In this document: positions 16,732 through 26,386 of the stretch, piece after piece | Position numbering within the stretch: the stretch's first letter is position 1 | Layout of the letters: every line of letters begins with the position of its first letter | NCBI GenBank assembly: GCA_944392445.1 | Contig: CALXWT010000006.1 | Span: forward strand, 1 to 44,647 | From: an uncultured Clostridia bacterium | GTDB lineage: Bacteria; Bacillota; Clostridia; TANB77; CAG-508 | Length of the DNA stretch: 44,647 bases | Reading direction: 5' to 3' | Notes under the pieces: model-generated | The model's database searches: none | The model's input: only the letters and a program-made list of their open reading frames with translations | What the model was told of the DNA's origin: nothing | Made by a program: the position numbers and the translations under genes

Positions 16732-17015
16732 GTTGCAAGTTAGCGCTTTAATATTATAAAAATTATATAAGTTAGAGTAAACTTCTAAAAAAAGTATTTC
16801 AAATATGTCGGTCCAGCTGATTTTCATAGAAATTCTAAATGTATTTTATGGCACCCTTCCATCAAAGATGAACTCTTTCCATAAAATACATTAAGAATTT
16901 CTATACTCAAATCACTCTCCATTCCATATTTTCATACTTTTTTTAGAAGCCTACTCTAACTTGTCCAAAATTAGTTATAATGCCAAATCATAATATTAAA
17001 GCACTAACTTGCAAC
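16732..17015. mobile_element. 284-bp MITE-like foldback element
   Basis: The ends form 25-bp terminal inverted repeats (16732-16756 and 16991-17015) with 24 matches, beginning GTTGCAAGTTAG. Inward, further blocks pair in register: AAGTTAGAGTA with its complement, CTTCTAAAAAAAGTAT, and an ATAGAAATTCT...TATTTTATGG block close to the apex, so nearly the entire element can fold back on itself. AAAAATA occurs directly at both outer edges (16725-16731 and 17016-17022; AAAAATAGT if the GT is counted), consistent with a target-site duplication. It carries no open frame. A non-autonomous transposed element fits best; a large structured RNA is the alternative. Confidence 0.75.
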
Positions 17016-17041
17016 AAAAATAGTACCTTTCGGTACTATTT
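17016..17041 (-). terminator. spoIIE terminator overlapping the stop codon
   Basis: On the minus strand AAATAGTACC, loop GAAA, GGTACTATTT, then further T residues. The stem begins within the last codons of spoIIE and includes its TAG stop. The foldback element abuts the T tract. Confidence 0.85.
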
Positions 17042-19525
17042 CTTACTAATTTTAGCTACAATCACACTCATGTCGTCTTTTTGTTTTCCATAATCATTGT
17101 CTATCGCTTCTCCGATTATTAAATCTGCAATTTTCTGTGCATCAGTTGCTTCTATGTCCTCCAATAAGTATTGTAGCCATAACTGCTTATTAACATATTC
17201 TTTGTTTGAGTCTATTACTCCGTCAGTACACATTACTAGAATATCTCCATCTTGTAAATCATAATCATATACTATTAAATCCACATTGTTTAATATTCCT
17301 GTTGGTAATGACATGGATTTTAACATTTGTACATTTCTTCCTCTCTTTACATAGGTTGGACAAGCACCATTTTTGATAAATTCCATATTTCCATTAAATA
17401 AATCTAATATCTCTATATCTAAAGTCGCATACATATCTTCATCTGTATTTGCTGAAAGTGTAGAATTTATCAGTTTTAGAGATACTTCTTTTTCGAATCC
17501 AGCTGATAATAGTCTTTCTAACATTTTTACTGCTATCTTACTGCTCTTCATAGCTTCTGGTCCTGAACCCATTCCATCGCTTAATGCAAGTAAATATTTT
17601 CCATCTTGTAATTTTATTTGCAAACTACTATCTCCAGATACAGGTGAACCTTCCTTAGTTGATTTTGCTATACCTATTTGTATTTTATATTTGTCATCAG
17701 AAATATATATAAATTTACATGTATCTTTATTCATTCTTAGCCCACATAGTTGATTTTGTAGAATTAAAGTTTGATTTAAAACCTTATTTAAAATTTTATT
17801 TATTCTTCTTACATCACACTCTGTTCCATCCGCATTTTCGCATATATCTGTATATATGTCTACAATAAATCTTCCTGAACTTTTTTGTTTTATATCTATA
17901 TTTTTTATTTCTATATCTTTTTGCTCTAATAATTTAATTATTTCTTGTTTTTGAGTAGCAAACTTGTCCTCTTCCTTGTCTATATCATCTGCCATTTTTG
18001 AAATAGCTTCAGACACTCCTCTTAATTGCTCTGATATATTCTTTTTGCTCTCATCTAGTTTTTTCTTCCAAATAAAATTTATTTTACTTACTCTATATGA
18101 ATAATTTATGGCTTTTACAATTCTATAAATATCCTCATTTGCTTGACTTTTTATATTCTCAAAACCTACTATATAATTGTTATTTTTTTCTAAAATTTTA
18201 ACAAATTCTTTTTCAGTAATCACGTCATTTTCTAATAAATAATCAAATATATCTGTTATTAACTCTTGTGTTGGGTAATAAATTTCCTCATATAGCATAT
18301 TGTCCTCTAAGTCTTCTAAGTTTTTCTTTAATTCTTCCATAAATATATCAATATTTGCTTTTTCTTGCTCTTTCAATTCTTTTTCAGAAAGTATAGTTGC
18401 AGCTGCTTCACTATAACTTTCTGCCATATCATATATAGTATCAGACATACTATTTAGTTTAAATATTGTATCTTTATTTTCTTCTAAATCTCTTTCTGTT
18501 TTTTCTGGTAAAAGTGGTGTTTTCCCTACTAAATCTTCTATATCTATCTCTATATTCTTAGGAATAATTAGTAGTCCCAATGAAGCAATTAGTATTTCTT
18601 GAAATAGTATAAGGTCTACTGTATTTCCATTTGCTGCGTATGCTAGTACTACATTTCCTAAAGTGAATCCTACTATGACACCTAATCTTCCAAATCTGTT
18701 TAACAGACCCGCAATTAAACCAGATATAGCATATGCTGCAATCATAATAGGCTCTGTTCCTGTAATTATTCCTAGTACTACTCCTATTGTTATACCTCCT
18801 GTTGCACCAACCAGCATACCATTCTTCCAACCAAGTATTAATACTATTAGTATGCTTAAAATATTTTTAATAGAAAACCCAAATATATTTAAACTTCCAA
18901 ATGCTGTTATAGTTATTGCAAGTAATAAACTTGTCCCTGTTACCTCTTCTATTGAAAATGCTCTTCTTTTTCCAAAATCTATTATCATTGTAATTGAGTT
19001 TGTAAAAATTTTATAAAATATATATGTAGTCATACTAAGCATTATGCTTGTTAATAAATCAAATACATAGAAATCTCTAAAAAGCATTGGTACTAGTTGT
19101 ACAAGCAATACAGCAATAAATAAATGAACTCCAATTTTTCTTATCTCATTAACATTATCTTGTAGCTTTGGCCTTATGATTAAAATCAATGCAAAAAAGA
19201 TTAATGAAGTTATGAAAAATGTAACTAAACTATTAAACCCAAAACCAATAAATGTTCCTATTAGTGATAGTACATACATTATGCCAATAGGTCTATTGTT
19301 ACTTAGAGCCCCTGCAATAATAGCTAATCCAAATGGTGATATATTAAACATTAGTGTATTTTCATTAAAACCAACCATTGATATTAAAAATGTAACAACA
19401 TATAGTATTATGTTTTGCTTTGCAAATAGTTTATTTAACACATCTTTTGCATTAACTTTTTTATTTTCTTCTATCTCCTCATCATTTTGATTATCCAACG
19501 AGTCTCTTGTTATATTTTGAAACAT
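17036..19525 (-). CDS. spoIIE: Stage II sporulation protein E (PP2C phosphatase)
   Basis: An 829-aa membrane phosphatase that dephosphorylates the anti-anti-sigma factor SpoIIAA and so activates sigma-F in the forespore; it also acts at the polar septum. About ten membrane segments occupy residues 40-340. A helical, charged linker with coiled-coil character (about 350-590) follows. The PP2C domain contains LLALSDGMGSGPEAMKSS (metal-binding D650) and VMCTDGVIDSN, and ends KQKDDMSVIVAKI. Length matches known SpoIIE proteins. I place the start at the ATG at 19525, with AGAGGTGG upstream. It is monocistronic. Its presence is the strongest sign that the organism forms endospores. Confidence 0.96.
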   Translation of the reverse strand: MFQNITRDSLDNQNDEEIEENKKVNAKDVLNKLFAKQNIILYVVTFLISMVGFNENTLMFNISPFGLAIIAGALSNNRPIGIMYVLSLIGTFIGFGFNSLVTFFITSLIFFALILIIRPKLQDNVNEIRKIGVHLFIAVLLVQLVPMLFRDFYVFDLLTSIMLSMTTYIFYKIFTNSITMIIDFGKRRAFSIEEVTGTSLLLAITITAFGSLNIFGFSIKNILSILIVLILGWKNGMLVGATGGITIGVVLGIITGTEPIMIAAYAISGLIAGLLNRFGRLGVIVGFTLGNVVLAYAANGNTVDLILFQEILIASLGLLIIPKNIEIDIEDLVGKTPLLPEKTERDLEENKDTIFKLNSMSDTIYDMAESYSEAAATILSEKELKEQEKANIDIFMEELKKNLEDLEDNMLYEEIYYPTQELITDIFDYLLENDVITEKEFVKILEKNNNYIVGFENIKSQANEDIYRIVKAINYSYRVSKINFIWKKKLDESKKNISEQLRGVSEAISKMADDIDKEEDKFATQKQEIIKLLEQKDIEIKNIDIKQKSSGRFIVDIYTDICENADGTECDVRRINKILNKVLNQTLILQNQLCGLRMNKDTCKFIYISDDKYKIQIGIAKSTKEGSPVSGDSSLQIKLQDGKYLLALSDGMGSGPEAMKSSKIAVKMLERLLSAGFEKEVSLKLINSTLSANTDEDMYATLDIEILDLFNGNMEFIKNGACPTYVKRGRNVQMLKSMSLPTGILNNVDLIVYDYDLQDGDILVMCTDGVIDSNKEYVNKQLWLQYLLEDIEATDAQKIADLIIGEAIDNDYGKQKDDMSVIVAKISKK

Positions 19526-19613
19526 AATAACCACCTCTACCTTTTTATTTATGCATTAAAGTTTCTCCTTTTAGTTTATCCTTTGTGTTAGTAGCATTTT
19601 TTAATGCTACTTT

Positions 19614-19646
19614 ATTATAGCTTTTTTAAAAATAGTTTTTTGTCAC
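19614..19646 (-). promoter_or_regulatory. Probable Spo0A-dependent spoIIE promoter
   Basis: On the minus strand GTGACA (19641-19646) and TATAAT (19614-19619) are 21 bases apart. That wide spacing is known for Spo0A-activated sigma-A promoters of spoIIE and spoIIG in Bacillus. TGACAAA over the -35 differs at one position from the 0A box TGNCGAA. A perfect hairpin (GTAGCATT/AATGCTAC, 19591-19610) follows in the leader. The rest of the spacer to 19804 shows nothing else. Confidence 0.5.
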
Positions 19647-19804
19647 ATTTAATCCATAATATAAAAAAGTTTTTTACAAAATGTGATGTGCCCCTTATTA
19701 TTTTTCTTTTTTTTAACATTTTACTTGTATTATTTTATCCTATAATAGCAGTTTTTTCAATAATTTGTAGAGAAAAACTTAAGAAAAGTACTACTACATA
19801 GCAA

Positions 19805-19845
19805 AAAAATTGGACAAAGGGTAATTTCCCTTTTGTCCAATTTTT
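19805..19845 (-). terminator. Terminator of the surface-protein operon
   Basis: On the minus strand TTGGACAAAAGGGA...CCCTTTGTCCAA followed by seven T residues, ten bases after the stop of the giant surface protein. The stem core GGACAAAAGGGA also occurs in the palindromes at 40326-40430. Confidence 0.9.
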
Positions 19846-19854
19846 ATTTAGCAA

Positions 19855-22800
19855 CTAGTTCCTCTTTTTAAGTACAAATACTTTAATCAATACAATTCCT
19901 GCTACTAACATTACTGATACTACTCCAGCTATTATGTAGTAGAATGTGTTCTCACCAAATGGTGTTAAGATAACTATTCTTTCTGCCATGCTTGTGTCTA
20001 TTTCTGATGGGTTGTCTAACGTTGGGTCTTGGTTACCTACTACTGAGAATGCCATTCTTCTACCATTTTCGTTAGAGGTTTTTACAATCTCAACCATATT
20101 GTTGTATTGTAAATCATCTTCAGTATTTTCTGGTGTAATTAATTGTGATAGTATTAATGTTTGACTTATTTCTTCACCAGGTAATAATGCTGTTGCAAAG
20201 CTTTCTGTTTGTATTATTGTATTGAATTGTGCTATGCCGTCTGTTAATCTTGCATTTACTAAGTCTCCTCCTAGTATGTCTGCTGAAGATATAACTGACC
20301 ATCCAGCTTCACTATTTGTTTCGTTAATTGCCTCAAATTGTAAGTTGTTGCCTACATAGTCTAATACTTGGTTTGGTGTAGTTGTTGATACATGTGCTCC
20401 TGAAATGTCACCTTTGTAATAGAAGTTCTTACTGTCTCCATCTACATAGTCTGTTTCACCTACGTTTGTAATCTTAATTTCGTACGTTATTTGTATTGTA
20501 GCACCATGCATTAACTCTTCGTCCATTGTAAGCTGTATTAAACCTTTATCTGTGCTTTGTATTATTCCTTCTATTTCGTCTCTAAATGAGTATCTGTCTT
20601 TTCCAGATTCTCCATAATAGTTATCATACATTCCGTCACTCATTTCTTCATCTACATTATACTCGCTATGGTCTTGCCATATAGCATTGTTTGCTGCTTC
20701 ATTTATATCAAATAGTATACTTGTATTTGCAAGTGTTACTTTAACATTAGTTACAGATTTGTCTATTTCTAATTGAGATTTTGGTCTTTCTGTTAATCCT
20801 AAGTCTATGTTGTTTAATTCATAATTACTATTATATCTATTATCTGGATCTACATAGTCTTTACTTGAGTTAGATGAGTTATTCTCTTCGTCCTTACTTC
20901 CTTCTGATTGTTGTCTATCATACTCAAACTCTACTACTATAATACCAGTCTCTGCTGTCATATAAGTATTGTCCATTAGTTCTCCGTATAGACTTGAATC
21001 TCCACTATAAGGTGAAGCTAGAACCTCTGCAATGTGGTTAGTTACATTCTCTTGGCTGTACTCTATTACTCTATCTCTTCCTGCAACTTCTCTTGCTGAG
21101 CTTACAGGTCCTATTATATTTAGACCTTCTCTGTTAGATGAAGTCCAAATATCTTTTGCATCTGAATAATTTGTTGAGTCACTATCTGATTTATAGATGT
21201 CATATCCATAAGTGTCTTCAGTTGGTGCACCTACATTTGGATTATATGTTCCACTAACATTTTGCGATGCTGTGTTAATGTATCCTTGGTACCTTCCGTC
21301 TAAGTCTGTTTGTCCGTTTTGATCTATACCATCTTGATATGTTGTAGACTTAAAGTCTTGACCATTATATGATGTTTCTTGTCCTTCTGATGGTACTACA
21401 GTTGCTTCTGTATCACCATAGTAGAATCTTATTACGTAATCACCTGGTATATACTTTTCAAAGTTGTAGGTACCATCTTCACCTGTTGTAGTTTCTTGCC
21501 AGATATATTCTGATCCGTCTACGCATTTTTCAACTAGCTGTACAGTTACTCCTTTTATTCCTATTTCTCCGTCTTGCCTTATACCGTCACCTATAACTGC
21601 TTCGCCTGATGTCTCAGTTCTTTCGTCCTCCCATACAGTACCGTTTGCTTTTCTTATTGCTTCCTCGTCTATTAGTACTCTAAGTGATGGTGCTCTATCT
21701 GTATCGTCTTCGAAGTTCTTCTCATATTTTGTTCCTGGCACTACGTCTTCATTTTCTAGGTTACCTGGGTTAGAATCTCTATCTAATAATCCGGCAATAT
21801 CTCCAGAACCTTTACTTATACCATTTGGAAGCGATGTACCATCTGCATAGTATGAAATAAATCCGTTAATTTCTGCAATATTCTCTTTTGGACTGCTTTC
21901 GTCATCTAGTATTATTCTATTTCCTTCTTTATTTACTTCAAATGTTAGGTAAATATATGCTGTTTCACCTGTTGCTAATTTCTTATCTTCTAATCCATTT
22001 ACATATAGATTTTGATATCCACTTATGCTCTTTTCATCACCATATCGGCTTGAGCCTTCGGTTGCATTTGCATCTTGTGCATTGTCAATAAATTGGGTTG
22101 CTGATGTGCTTTCTGCATCTATAATTTCTTGGTCTTGATCCATCATTTCGTAATATTTATCTTTATCTATTCCTGTACGTGAGTTACTTGATGTTTGATA
22201 AATTACCCATGATAGATTTGGCTTATATGTGTAGTCTACATCATAGTAGTCTACTACTTCTTGTATTTGTGCCATTATACTCATTGATTGGTTTCTAAGT
22301 GTTATTTTGTATGTTATATATACCTCTAAGTCTGTACCAGGGTGTCCCATTTGCGCCGAGTCATAACTATAATCTGTTTCGTATAGTTCTCTGTTATATC
22401 CACTATTATAGTATGCCTCGTAGTCTGACATTCTGACGTTTATATCCCAATATGTATTATTGTCATTTCCGTCTGCACTATTTGCTCCCTCTTCTTCCTC
22501 TGCTCTCTTTTCGTAAGTGTATATTACTGTTTTGTCATTTATTTTTAATGCTGCTTTATATATATCTTTTCTAAGAGCTAAGTCTAATTCTTGTCTTCTC
22601 CATAAACCTAAGTTTATGTATAACTGTCCTGGATAAATAGGTTTAAATTCTGTTCCTGCTATTGTAATTGAGCTTGTGTCATACTCTACTGCCCATGGAT
22701 CTTCTGCCTTTCTATCTTCTTCACTTTCATTTATTACAAATTGCTCATATACTGGATATAAGTCAGGTTCTCCTGCTCCTTGTGATGCTGTATATGCTTG

Positions 22801-25800
22801 TATTGCACTGTCCTCAAGGAATTGTGCTATTCTTGTTCCTTCTTCGCTACCATCTATTGATGAGTAAATACTCTTCATTGCTTCATCATCAGGATATTCT
22901 TGATTACTTTCTATATATTCTCTTATTGCTTGTGATACTGCACCTTCAGTCCATTCATCTGTTTCAAGTCCGTTTTCGTCAAATTCGTATCCGTCAATCC
23001 ATTGAGTTTTTGACTTAGAATAAGTTCCATTTTCTGTTAATTCATAACCCATTAAGTCTAATTGGTTATATGCTGCATTTTCTGAGCCAGCACCCATTGA
23101 ATTACTTGATGGATAGTTACTTGGATATGCTGCAATTTCTTGGAATCTTTCGTCATATTCGTTTCTTCCAATTTCTATACCTTCCGTTCCTGCTGTTTCA
23201 GGCTCTGTTGCCTTTGAAGTTACCTCCCATTCTTCTGTATTGTATGCATCTATGTTCATATTGTAATCTGTTGGTAAGTAACGTTGTCCATTATATTCAA
23301 ATACTACATAGTATTTCTTTAATGGGTCTAATCCTAAGAATAAGTATCTACCTTCTTCATCGGTATAGGTTGGGTTTATACAATAATATATGTTTCTTTC
23401 TTTGTCTTCATCTTCTACAGATAACTCTACTAAGTTTCCTTCTTCATCATATAGTGATACTTTTATATTTTTGTATCTTCTATCTCCTTCTGTTGTACTT
23501 ACACCATCAGCCAAGTTTTCCTTACCAGATAGAGTTTCTTCCCATACATAACCTCCAAGTTTCATTGTAATGTCATATCCTTCTGGTGGTGTATCTGTTG
23601 TACCTGTATCAATACCAATTTCTAGAGATGTTGCATGTAATTGTCTTTCCATATATAGTACTATAAAGTGATCCTGTACCTCTATTGGTTTTAAACGAGA
23701 GTAGTCTTCGTTATATCCTGTATGTTGGTATATATCAAATGGTACTGCTCCTGGTGGGAAAGGAAGAGGTGTTCCTTGTGGAATAAGAACTGTACTATTT
23801 TCTATTATTGGAATTGATTTCCATTCCACCTCATATACATATCCTAAAGCTTCACAAATTTCTGCTCCTGCTGTCATCCACTTAAAATCTATGTGTAATA
23901 CAAGTTTACTTACTCTTTCCGACTCTGTTGTTACACCTTCATTTGGGTTTTCTATTCTTAAATAAAATTCTTCTTCTCCAGCAGATACTCCTTTTGGATA
24001 TACCTGTTCATCATAGCTCACATAAGATTTATCATCTTCTCTTGGTTCAAAAAAGTCTAAATCAAATTCTTCATCATTATATATGTATTTTTCTATTTCT
24101 ATTTTTTCTTTTACTACTTCATCATCTGAATTAAGTCCTATAAAGTACATGTCAGAAATACCTCCAACAGTTACTTCATCATATACTCCACAGATATAGT
24201 CTATAGAGTAAGGTCCTATTGTTATTTTTTGTGAATCATAGTCAGCATATATTCTTACTTCTTCTGGGTCTGTTAAATCTTCAGGCATAACACTTAATTC
24301 TTCTTGTCCTTCTTCTTTTGCTTCTTCCATTTTATCATGGAAATCTTCATATCTTAAAGCTTCTTGGTATAAATCTTTACCTTCTTGACTTATGTCTGTA
24401 GATTTACCTTTTTGTTTACCATAGTCTGTACACCAAACTGCATTTTGTTTTTTAGCATCCCATTCACTAAAAGTTGGGTATGTTATTATGTATGCTAAGT
24501 CTGGATGATATTGTTCTCCATTTTTATCTGTTAAATCATAATGGTAACCATCACCTTGGCAATGTAAAAAAGGATATGTTCTTTCTCCATTTTTTTCTTG
24601 CCAATTTTCAATATGAAGTGGGAATTCACCAATTGCATCACCACTTATCACAGATCCGATTGCATCACTTATTATGTCCCAAAAATCTTCTAAAAGTCCC
24701 TCTGGGTCTTGGATAAAATCTAGAAGTCCACTTATTCCGCCTACAACTATATCAGGGTCTAAAGTACCTACACCCATTCCTTGTTGTGCATCTCCTTGAT
24801 GAATCCATTCTTTAAAATTTTTTCCTCCATTTGTTTTTACCCAATAGTATCCATATTCTATTGCATCTTTATATGATAAATCTCCTGATAAAGCCTCAAA
24901 TTTTGCTCCATGTTCAGAACAGTATGCTAGCATAACTACTGTTGACTTAGCCATACCAGCTTCTTCATCTGCCTCTGTAGTATATTCTTTTATTTCATAT
25001 CCTTCTACTACACTTCCATCTTGTTGTGTAAATGTATTGCCTGGATGGTTTGCTGTATAATCTTTTGTGCTCTCTGTTAATAGTGCTATTTTAAAAGTTC
25101 CATCTTCATTTTTTTCAATTTGTAGTATTTCTCCAGTTTCTGTATCAACTATTGTACTATTTCCTGCGTTTCCAGAGCCTCCTGTGCTTCCAGATCCACC
25201 CGAACCTCCAGAGCCTCCTGTGCTTCCAGAACCTCCTGAACCACTAGAACCTCCTGTACTTCCAAATTCTATGTCGATGCTTCCTATATCACCTAAATCA
25301 ATTGTAATATCAAATGAATCGTCTGGTAATATTTCTGATACAGCATCACTTACTTTGTCTATTACTTTATCTTTTATATTTGTAAGGCCATCATTTGCTA
25401 AGTCAGTTACTATATTTGTTAAACTATCTTTTATTTGCTCTGGTGTTATGTTTGTTACTGTATCAACCATATTCTTAATATCGTCTATTGTTGTGTTTGA
25501 TATTTTATCAATTACAATGTCTACTACTGTATCTGATATTGAGTCTGGTAATATTTCTGATACTATATCCGATGCCATATTTGTTAATATATCTTCCACA
25601 ACATTCTTAGATAAATCTTTAAATACATTTGTTAATTTATCTGTAGATAAGTCTGTTAATACATCTGATATTTTGTCTCCTATATCACCAGATAATATAT
25701 CTGGTAATTCTCCTGATAAAACATCGGATACAATGTTTGGTAGTTCTTTTTCTAGAGCATCTGTTAAATATTCTGTTATTTTGTTGCCTGGTAAATCTTC

Positions 25801-26367
25801 TGTTATATTTCCTAATTGCTCTTGTAGAAAATCTGTAACTTTGTCTTCTACAATATTTGTTAATTGTCCTTTTAATGCTTCTGTTAAATCTTCTCCAGAA
25901 ATTTGGAAGCCTTTATCTAAGAATTCTGCTATTTCTTCTGGATCTATTTCTATTACTGTACTATTTCCACTTGGATCTGTGTATGTAATATCATAAGATA
26001 CATCTCCTACTTTAGTAAGTTCTTTTATTATCTCAGTTACAGTTGTACCATCTTCTTTTTCCTCTGTAATAGTTTCGGTTACTACTACAGTTCCATCTGG
26101 AAGTGTGGTTGTTGTTTTCTCGCTTGAACTTTGTACACTCTCTGTCTCTTCTGATTCTCCTGCCGCTTTAAAATCCGAACTACCACTTGTACTTGTTACC
26201 TCTTCTGTCAAAGCATCAATATTTTGTTCTCCAATAATAAGTTCATTTACTTTTTGATAATCACTTGCTAATATTGGACTGCAAAGAACTGACAAAGTTA
26301 TTAACATAATCGAAATAATTATTGTACTAATAATTCTTTTATGCTTCTTGCTTTTTAATGACTTCAT
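19855..26367 (-). CDS. Giant secreted surface protein with Cna_B/SdrD-like domains
   Basis: A 2170-aa cell-surface protein. A signal peptide (about 10-30, ending near SPILAS) leads to an acidic low-complexity region. Residues 150-360 are made of short amphipathic segments rich in I, L, D, S and T (motifs such as SDVLSGELPDILSG). A Gly-Ser linker lies at about 369-403. Two Cna_B/SdrD-like folds can be seen: about 930-1030 (GYVWEETL...YVVFEYNGQRY) and about 1570-1650 (GTVWEDERTE...YVIRFYYGD). A single membrane helix (about 2140-2163) and the tail VLKKRN finish it. There is no LPXTG; TPFGEN precedes the helix. It follows the 1708-aa protein by 19 bases, in one operon. Adhesion or surface-layer function is inferred. 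Confidence 0.85.
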   Translation of the reverse strand: MKSLKSKKHKRIISTIIISIMLITLSVLCSPILASDYQKVNELIIGEQNIDALTEEVTSTSGSSDFKAAGESEETESVQSSSEKTTTTLPDGTVVVTETITEEKEDGTTVTEIIKELTKVGDVSYDITYTDPSGNSTVIEIDPEEIAEFLDKGFQISGEDLTEALKGQLTNIVEDKVTDFLQEQLGNITEDLPGNKITEYLTDALEKELPNIVSDVLSGELPDILSGDIGDKISDVLTDLSTDKLTNVFKDLSKNVVEDILTNMASDIVSEILPDSISDTVVDIVIDKISNTTIDDIKNMVDTVTNITPEQIKDSLTNIVTDLANDGLTNIKDKVIDKVSDAVSEILPDDSFDITIDLGDIGSIDIEFGSTGGSSGSGGSGSTGGSGGSGGSGSTGGSGNAGNSTIVDTETGEILQIEKNEDGTFKIALLTESTKDYTANHPGNTFTQQDGSVVEGYEIKEYTTEADEEAGMAKSTVVMLAYCSEHGAKFEALSGDLSYKDAIEYGYYWVKTNGGKNFKEWIHQGDAQQGMGVGTLDPDIVVGGISGLLDFIQDPEGLLEDFWDIISDAIGSVISGDAIGEFPLHIENWQEKNGERTYPFLHCQGDGYHYDLTDKNGEQYHPDLAYIITYPTFSEWDAKKQNAVWCTDYGKQKGKSTDISQEGKDLYQEALRYEDFHDKMEEAKEEGQEELSVMPEDLTDPEEVRIYADYDSQKITIGPYSIDYICGVYDEVTVGGISDMYFIGLNSDDEVVKEKIEIEKYIYNDEEFDLDFFEPREDDKSYVSYDEQVYPKGVSAGEEEFYLRIENPNEGVTTESERVSKLVLHIDFKWMTAGAEICEALGYVYEVEWKSIPIIENSTVLIPQGTPLPFPPGAVPFDIYQHTGYNEDYSRLKPIEVQDHFIVLYMERQLHATSLEIGIDTGTTDTPPEGYDITMKLGGYVWEETLSGKENLADGVSTTEGDRRYKNIKVSLYDEEGNLVELSVEDEDKERNIYYCINPTYTDEEGRYLFLGLDPLKKYYVVFEYNGQRYLPTDYNMNIDAYNTEEWEVTSKATEPETAGTEGIEIGRNEYDERFQEIAAYPSNYPSSNSMGAGSENAAYNQLDLMGYELTENGTYSKSKTQWIDGYEFDENGLETDEWTEGAVSQAIREYIESNQEYPDDEAMKSIYSSIDGSEEGTRIAQFLEDSAIQAYTASQGAGEPDLYPVYEQFVINESEEDRKAEDPWAVEYDTSSITIAGTEFKPIYPGQLYINLGLWRRQELDLALRKDIYKAALKINDKTVIYTYEKRAEEEEGANSADGNDNNTYWDINVRMSDYEAYYNSGYNRELYETDYSYDSAQMGHPGTDLEVYITYKITLRNQSMSIMAQIQEVVDYYDVDYTYKPNLSWVIYQTSSNSRTGIDKDKYYEMMDQDQEIIDAESTSATQFIDNAQDANATEGSSRYGDEKSISGYQNLYVNGLEDKKLATGETAYIYLTFEVNKEGNRIILDDESSPKENIAEINGFISYYADGTSLPNGISKGSGDIAGLLDRDSNPGNLENEDVVPGTKYEKNFEDDTDRAPSLRVLIDEEAIRKANGTVWEDERTETSGEAVIGDGIRQDGEIGIKGVTVQLVEKCVDGSEYIWQETTTGEDGTYNFEKYIPGDYVIRFYYGDTEATVVPSEGQETSYNGQDFKSTTYQDGIDQNGQTDLDGRYQGYINTASQNVSGTYNPNVGAPTEDTYGYDIYKSDSDSTNYSDAKDIWTSSNREGLNIIGPVSSAREVAGRDRVIEYSQENVTNHIAEVLASPYSGDSSLYGELMDNTYMTAETGIIVVEFEYDRQQSEGSKDEENNSSNSSKDYVDPDNRYNSNYELNNIDLGLTERPKSQLEIDKSVTNVKVTLANTSILFDINEAANNAIWQDHSEYNVDEEMSDGMYDNYYGESGKDRYSFRDEIEGIIQSTDKGLIQLTMDEELMHGATIQITYEIKITNVGETDYVDGDSKNFYYKGDISGAHVSTTTPNQVLDYVGNNLQFEAINETNSEAGWSVISSADILGGDLVNARLTDGIAQFNTIIQTESFATALLPGEEISQTLILSQLITPENTEDDLQYNNMVEIVKTSNENGRRMAFSVVGNQDPTLDNPSEIDTSMAERIVILTPFGENTFYYIIAGVVSVMLVAGIVLIKVFVLKKRN

Positions 26368-26386
26368 TTTTTCTTTCCTCCTTTCT

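Noticed and set aside
19604-19801. 65-codon plus-strand frame with a hydrophobic stretch upstream of spoIIE
   Set aside because: It lacks a ribosome binding site and overlaps the proposed spoIIE promoter and leader hairpin.
25067-25996. 309-codon plus-strand frame rich in Pro, Ser and Ile opposite the giant surface protein
   Set aside because: It mirrors the repetitive amphipathic region and Gly-Ser linker of the minus-strand gene, without start signals of its own.
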